Both the position numbers and the translations under genes were made by a program. Source: Porticoccaceae bacterium (GTDB lineage: Bacteria > Pseudomonadota > Gammaproteobacteria > Pseudomonadales > Porticoccaceae). From it: a DNA stretch of 13,670 nt. Every line of letters starts with the position of its first letter. The stretch's first letter is position 1. A model generated the notes under the pieces. It was not told the origin of the DNA. It did not search any database and was given only the letters and a program-made list of their open reading frames with translations. The stretch lies in assembly GCA_023228865.1 (NCBI GenBank), contig JALOAH010000095.1, positions 1 through 13,670 of the forward strand. The letters run 5' to 3'. This document shows, piece after piece, positions 1-7,718 of this stretch.

Positions 1-2
1 AC

Positions 3-713
3 ATCAAGGACATCAAGGATTACGTTCTCAACGTAAAAAACCCGGAAAATAGCCTGGAGCACGCCACTAACAGCGCCTTGCGCCATGTGGTTGGCAGCAC
101 CGGCTTGAACGAGGTGATTTCCACAGGTCGCGAACAGGTAGGGCTGGAAGTGAAGGAGCGGCTGCAGCGTTACCTTGATCAATACGGCACTGGCATCAGC
201 GTGGTCAAAATTAATATTCAGGAAGCCAAGCCGCCGACGGAAGTCAAGGCCGCTTACGACGATGTTATCAAGGCTCGCGAGGATCAGGAACGGGTGATCA
301 ATGAAGCCCAATCCTATGCCAACGGCATCATTCCCGAGGCAAGGGGTCGCGCCCAGCGGGTCATCGAAGAAGCCAACGCCTACCAGGCAAAAGTTGTCGC
401 CGAGGCTGAAGGTGAGGCGCAGCGTTTCGAGCATCTCTTGACCGAGTATCAAAAGTCTCCCGACGTTACCCGGCAACGGCTTTACATGGACTCCATTCAG
501 GACGTTATGAGCAACAGCACCAAGGTGATGGTCAATGCCGGCGATGGCAGCAATATTTTTTACCTTCCCCTGGACAAGGCCGTTGACAGCGGCGTGAGCG
601 GCTCCCGAGCGACTCAGGGGTTGTCTGCAGCCCAAATTAGCGCTATTGCGGAGGCCATCGCCAAACGGGTGGATACCGAGCAGAGTGCCGAAGTAAAAAG
701 AGGGTTGAGATAA
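3..713 (+). CDS. hflK: HflK, SPFH/band-7 FtsH-modulating membrane protein (5' truncated)
   Basis: This is the C-terminal 236 residues of HflK. The frame is open to the left edge, so the N-terminal membrane anchor and first part of the band-7 domain lie outside the window. HflK and HflC form a large periplasmic cage around the FtsH protease in the inner membrane and modulate its proteolysis. Visible family signatures are ALRHVVGST near the left edge, then RPYDxGI-like and PPTEVKAAYDDVIKAREDQ segments. A long charged, alanine-rich coiled coil follows (about 285-440), and then the conserved YKSPDVTRQRLYMDS and LPLDKAVD blocks. These match E. coli HflK, as I remember it, almost segment by segment. 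The TTG at 78 is only an internal codon, since upstream residues continue the family sequence. The TAA stop overlaps the hflC ATG by one base, which indicates translational coupling. Confidence 0.96.
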   Translation: MKDIKDYVLNVKNPENSLEHATNSALRHVVGSTGLNEVISTGREQVGLEVKERLQRYLDQYGTGISVVKINIQEAKPPTEVKAAYDDVIKAREDQERVINEAQSYANGIIPEARGRAQRVIEEANAYQAKVVAEAEGEAQRFEHLLTEYQKSPDVTRQRLYMDSIQDVMSNSTKVMVNAGDGSNIFYLPLDKAVDSGVSGSRATQGLSAAQISAIAEAIAKRVDTEQSAEVKRGLR

Positions 714-1588
714 TGAATCCGAGATATGCAGGACTTTTTATTGTCATCGCCCTGGGGTTGCTGATTGTCGCCAATTGCCTCTTTGTGGTTAAGGAAACCG
801 AAAAGGCCGTGATGCTCCAGTTCGGTGAGTTGATTAAAGAGGATATTCCTCCTGGAATCCATCCGAAAATTCCTTTTGTTCACCAAATCCGCAAGTTCGA
901 CTCTCGAATCCTGACCTTGGAGTCGGAAACAGAGAGTTTCTTTACCGTCGAACGGAAGCGCTTGATGGTTGACTCCTACGCCAAATGGCGCATTGTCGAT
1001 GTGGGTGAATACTACCGAGCGACTGGTGGTGACGAGCTGGTGGCTCACAATCGCCTGGCAAACCGGGTCAACGATGGTTTGCGCAACCAGTTTGGTACTC
1101 GCACCCTCCATGAAGTGGTGTCCGGCGAGCGCGATCAGCTGATGCTGGATATTCTCGAACATCTCAACAGCACAGTGCGGGGCACTTTGGGTATCGAAAT
1201 CATCGATGTTCGCGTCAAGCGTATCGATCTGCCCGACGAGGTCAGTGAGCAGGTTTTTCGGCGCATGACCGCCGAGCGGGAAAAGGAAGCTCGGGATTTG
1301 CGCGCCAAAGGTAATGAGCAGGCGGAAAAAATCCGCGCCGATGCGGATCGCCAGCAAACCATTATTGAAGCCAATGCCTATCGGGATGCGGAAAAAATTC
1401 GCGGTATTGGCGATGCCAAGGCCACAGAAATCTATGCCCTGGCCTTTAGCAAAGACCCGGAATTTTATGCCTTTACCCGCAGCCTTAATGCCTATAGAAA
1501 CTCGTTCAATACCAAGAGTGATATTCTTCTGGTGGATCCTGACAGTGACTTTTTCCGCTATCTCGACAGCTCGGCTGGGCGCAGGTAG
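713..1588 (+). CDS. hflC: HflC, SPFH/band-7 partner of HflK
   Basis: HflC is the second subunit of the HflKC complex that encloses and regulates FtsH at the inner membrane. The 291-residue product has one hydrophobic N-terminal segment (about residues 5-26), a signal anchor that leaves the bulk in the periplasm. The SPFH/band-7 domain follows (about 27-190), with the typical VVKETEKAVMLQFGE entry, and then a charged helical coiled coil (about 190-240). The C-terminal SKDPEFYAFTRSLNAYR block is diagnostic of HflC. It is somewhat shorter than the E. coli protein (about 334 residues), mainly in linker regions. The ATG overlaps the hflK stop by one base, and an AGAGGG ribosome-binding site sits in the hflK 3' end. 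The gene is followed by a structured spacer and an intrinsic terminator, consistent with the end of an hfq-hflX-hflK-hflC type operon. Confidence 0.97.
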   Translation: MNPRYAGLFIVIALGLLIVANCLFVVKETEKAVMLQFGELIKEDIPPGIHPKIPFVHQIRKFDSRILTLESETESFFTVERKRLMVDSYAKWRIVDVGEYYRATGGDELVAHNRLANRVNDGLRNQFGTRTLHEVVSGERDQLMLDILEHLNSTVRGTLGIEIIDVRVKRIDLPDEVSEQVFRRMTAEREKEARDLRAKGNEQAEKIRADADRQQTIIEANAYRDAEKIRGIGDAKATEIYALAFSKDPEFYAFTRSLNAYRNSFNTKSDILLVDPDSDFFRYLDSSAGRR

Positions 1589-1595
1589 CAACAAG

Positions 1596-1643
1596 GCGCC
1601 CCACTTCTCTTCCCCGCAGCGTTGCTGTCGCGGGGAGGGGCGC
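1596..1643 (+). other. Long GC-rich imperfect hairpin after hflC
   Basis: Starting 8 bases after the hflC stop, GCGCCCC (1596-1602) pairs with GGGGCGC (1637-1643). Inside it, TCCCCG (1611-1616) pairs with CGGGGA (1631-1636). At the tip, CAGC (1617-1620) pairs with GCTG (1624-1627) across a GTT loop. The right arms are contiguous, while the left side carries an 8-base pyrimidine-rich bulge (1603-1610). No T-run follows, so this is not itself an intrinsic terminator. It could stabilise the hflC mRNA 3' end or belong to a longer structured RNA with the next two hairpins. Pairing was done by eye. Confidence 0.6.
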
Positions 1644-1661
1644 GCCGGGTTGCATCTCCGG

Positions 1662-1692
1662 TTGCGCCAACAGAGGGTGCCCGATGGCGCAA
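1662..1692 (+). other. Perfect 8-bp inverted repeat (hairpin or operator)
   Basis: TTGCGCCA (1662-1669) and TGGCGCAA (1685-1692) form a perfect 8-bp inverted repeat separated by 15 bases. As RNA the loop would display an AGAGGG Shine-Dalgarno-like sequence (1672-1677), and the right arm would cover most of the ATG at 1684. It could equally be a DNA operator. The symmetry is seen directly; the function is unknown. Confidence 0.5.
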
Positions 1693-1755
1693 ACAGTGCT
1701 AAAATCCACCCGCCGGGGAGACCCGGTTTTTTTATGGCTTAATTTTGCCTGTTGA
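1684..1755 (+). CDS. Possible 23-codon leader ORF spanning the terminator (speculative)
   Basis: An ATG at 1684 lies 6 bases downstream of AGAGGG and opens a 23-codon frame ending at TGA 1753-1755. The predicted peptide reads MAQTVLKSTRRG and continues DPVFLWLNFAC. The frame runs straight through the intrinsic terminator at 1713-1733, and the start codon is embedded in the 1662-1692 inverted repeat. That layout recalls leader peptides of attenuated operons. However, there is no run of histidine or other regulatory codons, although hisZ lies 260 bases downstream. It may simply be a chance short ORF. No homologue is recognised. Confidence 0.2.
   Translation: MAQTVLKSTRRGDPVFLWLNFAC
1713..1733 (+). 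terminator. Rho-independent terminator after hflKC
   Basis: CCGGG (1713-1717) pairs with CCCGG (1722-1726) across a GNRA-type GAGA tetraloop. Seven T residues follow directly (1727-1733). The stem is short but all GC, with an ideal loop and a perfect T-tract. It would end hflK-hflC transcripts or attenuate read-through into the DUF2065-hisZ-purA genes. Confidence 0.75.
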
Positions 1756-1812
1756 AACTGGCAGATTCTTCCCGGCAAGGCCGAAAAAACCCGTAAACGG
1801 TGGAATTGTTGA

Positions 1813-2004
1813 ATGTGGTACGAATTGGCAAAGGCATTTTGTCTTCTTCTCGTCATTGAGGGCGTCATGCCCTTTATCGCCCCTGGCCGATGGCGGCAAT
1901 TAGCCGTAAAACTTGCCGAGGTTGATGACAGAACCATGCGTATCATCGGCTTTGTCAGTATGCTTACCGGTGCCGTACTTCTTTTCCTGATCAAACACTT
2001 TTAG
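1813..2004 (+). CDS. DUF2065 (YjeT-like) small inner-membrane protein
   Basis: This 63-residue protein has two hydrophobic segments, at about residues 4-24 (with the internal VIEGVMPFIAPGRWR motif) and 42-60. A short amphipathic stretch separates them. The E-G-x-x-P-F/M-x-x-P-x-x-W/R pattern and total length match the DUF2065 family, whose E. coli member YjeT (about 65 residues) is also encoded next to hflC and purA. Molecular function is unknown; the conserved position suggests a link with membrane quality control or simply operon conservation. The start ATG has only a weak GGTGGA-like ribosome-binding site. The stop is 13 bases before hisZ, so the two are probably co-transcribed. Confidence 0.88.
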   Translation: MWYELAKAFCLLLVIEGVMPFIAPGRWRQLAVKLAEVDDRTMRIIGFVSMLTGAVLLFLIKHF

Positions 2005-2017
2005 AGAAGCTGGACAC

Positions 2018-4524
<2,507 letters not shown>

Positions 4525-4534
4525 TGTTGAGTCT

Positions 4535-5485
4535 ATGAACAAGCTTGAGCAACTGAAAAAAATCACCACGGTGGTGGCGGACACCGGCGCTATCGATGAT
4601 ATTCGCCGCTATGCGCCGGTCGATGCCACCACCAATCCCTCCCTGTTGCTCAAGGTGGCGGCCAACCCCTCCTATCGGAATTTTATCCTTGAAGCCCGCT
4701 CACGGAGTCAAAGCCAGGGTGGCTCCGGCAGCGAGGAGATGGCCGATTGTATTGACCACCTCGCCGTGGCCATAGGTGCGCAAATTACCGCTATTGTCCC
4801 GGGCCGGGTCTCCACAGAAGTCAGCGCCAGGCTGTCATTCGACACCTCGGCAACCCTGGATAAAGCCAGAAAACTGATTCGGCTCTACGAAGATATGGGC
4901 ATAGACCGGCAGCGGGTGCTGATTAAAATTGCCGCCACCTGGGAAGGCATTCGCGCGGCGGAAGTTCTTGAAAAAGAAGGCATCAACTGTAACCTTACCC
5001 TGCTGTTCAGTTTTGCCCAGGCGAGAGCCTGTGCCGATGCCGGTGTGTTTTTGATATCCCCCTTTGTGGGCCGCATTTACGACTGGTATAAAAAAGCTTT
5101 TGGCGAAGACTATCAGGGTGCCGCTGACCCCGGTGTGCAGTCGGTGACCCGTATTTTTAACTACTACAAAGCCAATGGCTTTAACACGGTAGTTATGGGC
5201 GCCAGTTTTCGCAATACCGGGCAGATCGAGGCGTTGGCGGGCTGCGATCGTCTCACCATCAGCCCCCAGTTGCTCGCCGAGCTTGAGGCCGACAACGGTC
5301 ACCTGGAAACCTTTCTCGATGCCGAAGGAGTCAGTTCTGCTGATTCAAACCAGGTTCTTGATGAGGAGGGTTTTCGCTGGCACCACAACGAGGACGCCAT
5401 GGCGACGGAAAAACTCGCCGAAGGTATTCGCCTTTTTCACAGCGACGAGCTGAAACTGGAAGCACTCATTCGCGAGCTTGGCTAA
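4535..5485 (+). CDS. tal: Transaldolase (TalB type)
   Basis: Transaldolase moves a dihydroxyacetone unit between sedoheptulose-7-phosphate and glyceraldehyde-3-phosphate in the non-oxidative pentose phosphate pathway. The 316 residues align by eye with E. coli TalB (317). Catalytic residues are in place: Asp16 in TTVVADTG, Asn34 in [10 protein letters not shown], Glu95 in [15 protein letters not shown], and the Schiff-base Lys131 in [12 protein letters not shown]. Other signatures are [31 protein letters not shown] and MGASFRN. The start ATG is 10 bases after purA; the ribosome-binding site is poor, consistent with the same transcript as hisZ-purA. The gene supplies pentose and tetrose phosphates, and so indirectly PRPP, the substrate used by the HisG-HisZ enzyme and by purine synthesis. 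Confidence 0.97.
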   Translation: MNKLEQLKKITTVVADTGAIDDIRRYAPVDATTNPSLLLKVAANPSYRNFILEARSRSQSQGGSGSEEMADCIDHLAVAIGAQITAIVPGRVSTEVSARLSFDTSATLDKARKLIRLYEDMGIDRQRVLIKIAATWEGIRAAEVLEKEGINCNLTLLFSFAQARACADAGVFLISPFVGRIYDWYKKAFGEDYQGAADPGVQSVTRIFNYYKANGFNTVVMGASFRNTGQIEALAGCDRLTISPQLLAELEADNGHLETFLDAEGVSSADSNQVLDEEGFRWHHNEDAMATEKLAEGIRLFHSDELKLEALIRELG

Positions 5486-5513
5486 AATTTCTGTCTCAAC
5501 ATCACTCATTTGT

Positions 5514-5528
5514 GGAGCTGGCATCATG
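5514..5528 (+). promoter_or_regulatory. Ribosome-binding site that fixes the rhodanese start
   Basis: GGAG at 5514-5517 is 8 bases before the ATG at 5526-5528. This is the best site in the tal-rhodanese junction and supports the shorter start over the in-frame TTG inside the tal 3' end. Confidence 0.7.
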
Positions 5529-5882
5529 ATCAAAAAACCTATGGAGCTTATTCAGGAGGCCAAATCTGGCGCTTTTTGCCTGACTGCCGAAGGCGCCCGG
5601 GCGCAGTTGCGCGAGGATCCGGCAACCCTGATTATTGATGTTCGCGAGCCGGAGGAGGTTGCCGCCAGCGCTGTTGCCGGTGCTGTCAATATTCCCCGCG
5701 GTGTCCTCGAAATGAAAGTGGAGCAGCTGGTGCCCGCCCATGACGCGCCTGTGCTGATCTGCTGTGCTTCCGGCGGCCGTGCGGCTCTTTCGGCAAAAAC
5801 CCTGAGGGACATGGGCTACACCAATGTCAAGCTGATCGATTGCACCCATCAGGAAATTGTCGCGGCAATTAATAAAAATTAG
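5526..5882 (+). CDS. Single-domain rhodanese-like protein
   Basis: This 118-residue cytosolic protein consists of one rhodanese domain. The N-terminal CH2A-type motif IIDVREPEE is at about residues 36-44. AGAVNIPRG (51-59) is typical, and the active-site loop CASGGRA starts at Cys80 and fits C-x-x-G-x-R, so the persulfide-forming cysteine is present. The C-terminal YTNVKLIDC strand completes the fold. Such proteins transfer sulfane sulfur, for example from thiosulfate to cyanide or thiols; the physiological substrate cannot be read from the sequence. The ATG at 5526 was chosen because GGAG (5514-5517) lies 8 bases upstream and the family alignment begins there; the in-frame TTG at 5478 would overlap tal and lacks such a site. 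It is 40 bases after tal and upstream of a DUF202 gene. Confidence 0.9.
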   Translation: MIKKPMELIQEAKSGAFCLTAEGARAQLREDPATLIIDVREPEEVAASAVAGAVNIPRGVLEMKVEQLVPAHDAPVLICCASGGRAALSAKTLRDMGYTNVKLIDCTHQEIVAAINKN

Positions 5883-5935
5883 TTCGCAAGGGCGGCGCTG
5901 AAACGGCTTGCCAAAGGCGACGCCGAGGAGAAATT

Positions 5936-6310
5936 GTGTCCGAACTCAAAGATCCACGGGTGCTCTTCGCTGCGGAACGCACCCTGCTGGCGTGGAATCG
6001 TACCAGCCTGTCGCTGATGGCTTTTGGGTTTATTGTCGAGCGCGCCGGCTTGCTTGTTCGAGCAATAACCCCTGAGCTTGCGTACTCGCAGCAAATGTCA
6101 TGGACATTCTGGCTCGGTGTTGCCTTTATAGCTTTTGGTTGTTTCGCGTCGGCATACTCCGCCAGGCAGTATGCCGTTGTCTTGCGCACACTCACCCCAG
6201 AGGAATACCCGCCGGGTTATTCGGCACGATGGGGGCTGGCGGCCAACTGTATTCTGGCTTTATTGGGTCTGTTACTTCTCTTTGCCTTGGTGGCTTGGCA
6301 CCTGTTGTAA
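5936..6310 (+). CDS. DUF202 (YidH-like) three-helix membrane protein
   Basis: This 124-residue protein has a short cytosolic N-terminus with the DUF202 signature: DPRVLFAAERTLLAWNRTSL, an acidic/arginine motif followed by LAWxRTxL. Three hydrophobic segments follow at about residues 25-43, 56-75 and 100-122. A charged loop, LTPEEYPPGYSARWG, lies between the second and third. The pattern and length match E. coli YidH-type inner-membrane proteins, whose function is not established. It starts at GTG 5936 with a strong GAGGAG site 5 bases upstream (5925-5930). It lies 53 bases after the rhodanese gene, so it may be the last gene of this run. The downstream neighbour is convergent. Confidence 0.88.
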   Translation: MSELKDPRVLFAAERTLLAWNRTSLSLMAFGFIVERAGLLVRAITPELAYSQQMSWTFWLGVAFIAFGCFASAYSARQYAVVLRTLTPEEYPPGYSARWGLAANCILALLGLLLLFALVAWHLL

Positions 6311-6354
6311 AAGGGCTGGGCAAGCCATGCAAAATGCTTCTCTATGATTAATCC

Positions 6355-6390
6355 GGTGACACATCCTGTGTTCTGGTGGACTCTGTCACC
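6355..6390. repeat. Nested inverted repeats in convergent spacer, overlapping the phosphoribosyltransferase stop
   Basis: GGTGACA (6355-6361) and TGTCACC (6384-6390) are perfect 7-bp inverted copies. A second small palindrome lies inside, ACACA (6359-6363) against TGTGT (6367-6371). The right arm includes the minus-strand stop codon (6386-6388). No T-run is seen on either strand. This may be a weak bidirectional transcript-end hairpin for the facing genes. Confidence 0.4.
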
Positions 6391-6952
6391 CCTCTGAAGC
6401 GCTGGCGAAAATGTCGGCAAAAACTCTTAATTCCTGTTTGCCCTGGAGGATTTCCGCGGGCGTCAGGCCGTGAAGTTCGTGGGGGAAAACAATCCAGTTG
6501 TCGGTTTTGTGGATAAAATAATCCGGCTGCCTTTGGGTGAGATTGTTGCCCGGTTTGAAATAGGGGGTAGCGATGCGGATGTCGAGTTCCGGACATAATT
6601 GCGCCAGGGTATTGACGACCTGATCCAGCGTCAGGCCGGTGTCAAAAACGTCATCCACAAGTAGAACCTTTGCCTGGGGTTTCAGGGCTGCGGCAACGGG
6701 CTCGAGGCCTTCAATAAGAATTTCATCGTGGCGGTGGTCGATCCCGGCGTAGTGGCGGGTTTTGATGGCGTAATGGCGGTGGTCAAGCCCTTTGTAAGTC
6801 AGCCATTCGTCAATGGCGACAGCCACAGGGGTGCCGCCCCGCCAAAGGGCAATGAGAACATCAGGGTGGAAATGGCTGGCGGCGATTTTTTCTGCCAGGG
6901 CAAAGGCACTGTTGAGGAGTTCATTGGCGCTGATAAATATTTTTTCCGGCAT
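6386..6952 (-). CDS. Purine-type phosphoribosyltransferase (PRTase fold)
   Basis: This 188-residue cytosolic protein has a type I phosphoribosyltransferase fold. The PRPP-binding signature VLLVDDVFDTGLTL (about residues 96-109) contains the two acidic residues and the D-T-G turn. The phosphate-binding loop region LIALWRGGTPVAVAIDEWL (about 33-51) supplies the non-proline cis-peptide area. The C-terminal DYFIHKTDNWIVFPHEL block has the aromatic and acidic residues that in hypoxanthine/guanine/xanthine enzymes stack on and select the base. It best resembles the predicted hypoxanthine or xanthine-guanine phosphoribosyltransferases related to Gpt (COG2236-like). The substrate is not determined by sequence alone. 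It is divergent from the cytochrome c5 gene, with about 150 bases between, and convergent with the DUF202 gene. A purine salvage role would complement purA upstream, but they are not in one operon. Confidence 0.85.
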   Translation of the reverse strand: MPEKIFISANELLNSAFALAEKIAASHFHPDVLIALWRGGTPVAVAIDEWLTYKGLDHRHYAIKTRHYAGIDHRHDEILIEGLEPVAAALKPQAKVLLVDDVFDTGLTLDQVVNTLAQLCPELDIRIATPYFKPGNNLTQRQPDYFIHKTDNWIVFPHELHGLTPAEILQGKQELRVFADIFASASEG

Positions 6953-6968
6953 GGCTTGCTTCTGATTG

Positions 6969-6993
6969 GGCTGCAGGATCTGGTTGGCTGCAG
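6969..6993. repeat. Short direct repeat upstream of the phosphoribosyltransferase gene
   Basis: GGCTGCAG occurs at 6969-6976 and again at 6986-6993, each preceded by TTG, with a 17-base period. It lies in the divergent promoter region 17-41 bases upstream of the minus-strand ATG. It could be a pair of operator half sites or chance. Confidence 0.3.
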
Positions 6994-7029
6994 AGCATAG
7001 CAGGCCATGGCAAATAATTCCCGCTGCGA

Positions 7030-7059
7030 TTTCCAGTTGGTGGCTATTGTCGCTATAAT
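7030..7059 (+). promoter_or_regulatory. Sigma-70 promoter for the cytochrome c5 gene
   Basis: A perfect -10 TATAAT is at 7054-7059. TTTCCA (7030-7035) matches four of six -35 consensus positions at an 18-base spacing. Predicted transcription starts near 7066 and gives a leader of about 37 bases ending in a strong GGAGG site. Confidence 0.6.
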
Positions 7060-7102
7060 CGCCGCTGTTTCGATTTACTCAATTCCGTTATGGAGGCGTT
7101 TT

Positions 7103-7555
7103 ATGGCAATGGTTAAAAAAGCAGGGTTGTCTGCTGTCACTATTTCACTGCTGCTGGGGCTTGCCGCCTGTAGTGGCGAAGAAAAAGAAGTGGTGCTGAC
7201 GCCACAACAGGAAGAAGCCGTTGCTGAACGCCTCGCGCCCGAGGGCAGTGTGACGCTGGAGTCCGATGTGGTAGCCACAGCCCCTGCTATTGATGCTGCC
7301 GCAGGCGCCGAACCGCGCTCAGGTGAAGAGATTTACAATAAGTCTTGCACCACCTGTCACAGTACAGGCGCAGCTGGCGCGCCCAAACTGGGTGATGCCG
7401 CCGCCTGGGAACCCCGCGTTGCCCAGGGTATGGAGACTTTGTACACCCACGCTATCAGCGGTATTCGCGGTATGCCGCCGCGGGGGCTGTGCATGGATTG
7501 CAGCGACGATGAAGTCAAGGCATCCGTTGATTACATGGTTGAAAACAGCCAGTAA
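7103..7555 (+). CDS. Cytochrome c5 family lipoprotein
   Basis: This 150-residue monohaem cytochrome is exported and probably lipid-anchored. The N-terminus has Lys5-Lys6, a hydrophobic run and a lipobox LAAC with Cys23. An acidic/alanine-rich linker (about 24-72) precedes the haem domain. The haem site CTTCH is at residues 82-86 and the probable axial Met124 is in GIRGMPPRG. The C-terminal GLCMDC (Cys130 and Cys133) is the extra cysteine pair characteristic of cytochrome c5. It likely carries electrons in the periplasm toward terminal oxidases. The ATG at 7103 is chosen because GGAGG (7092-7096) lies 6 bases upstream and it gives a clean signal peptide. The longer in-frame start at 7007 would overlap the promoter and add an implausible hydrophobic extension. 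A consensus -10 box precedes the gene and a strong terminator follows, so it is monocistronic. Confidence 0.92.
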   Translation: MAMVKKAGLSAVTISLLLGLAACSGEEKEVVLTPQQEEAVAERLAPEGSVTLESDVVATAPAIDAAAGAEPRSGEEIYNKSCTTCHSTGAAGAPKLGDAAAWEPRVAQGMETLYTHAISGIRGMPPRGLCMDCSDDEVKASVDYMVENSQ

Positions 7556-7578
7556 GGATTGTCAAATAGTGGCACAAC

Positions 7579-7608
7579 AGCCGGAATCCTGGATTCCGGC
7601 TTTTTTTT
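7579..7608 (+). terminator. Strong rho-independent terminator of the cytochrome c5 gene
   Basis: AGCCGGAAT (7579-7587) pairs perfectly with ATTCCGGCT (7593-7601) around a CCTGG loop. Eight T residues follow (7601-7608). It starts 24 bases after the stop codon. There is no corresponding A-run on the left side, so it acts for the plus strand only and not for rep. Confidence 0.93.
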
Positions 7609-7690
7609 GCCTGCCGCCAATGTGGAAAATGCGCCAGTTACCTGATTTTTTTGCCCTCAACGAAGTCAGATTCAGTGCAAAACCTTGATT

Positions 7691-7714
7691 CTGGAGCGTA
7701 CGGATACGAACCAG
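7691..7714. other. Small hairpin just beyond the rep stop codon
   Basis: CTGG (7691-7694) pairs with CCAG (7711-7714) and CGTA (7697-7700) with TACG (7705-7708). The two helices are separated by a symmetric two-base internal loop (AG against AA) and closed by a CGGA loop. It lies 5 bases past the rep stop, reading on the minus strand, and is followed there only by a weak TTTT. It may serve as a poor terminator or 3' end stabiliser. Confidence 0.35.
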
Positions 7715-7718
7715 GGGA

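Noticed and set aside
614..1594. 326-codon minus-strand ORF, longer than hflC itself
   Set aside because: It is antisense to a clear hflC coding sequence, has no recognisable motif, and its composition mirrors the reverse of the real gene. It is a frame shadow.
1700..1705. TAAAAT as a -10 promoter element for DUF2065-hisZ
   Set aside because: No -35 match at 16-18 bases, and the start site would fall right at the intrinsic terminator.
5478..5525. TTG start for the rhodanese protein overlapping tal
   Set aside because: No ribosome-binding site, and the extra 16 residues have no family match; ATG 5526 has GGAG at 8 bases.
7007..7102. In-frame 32-residue N-terminal extension of the cytochrome c5 ORF
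   Set aside because: It would overlap the TATAAT promoter, lacks a ribosome-binding site and would bury the lipoprotein signal; ATG 7103 with GGAGG is far better.
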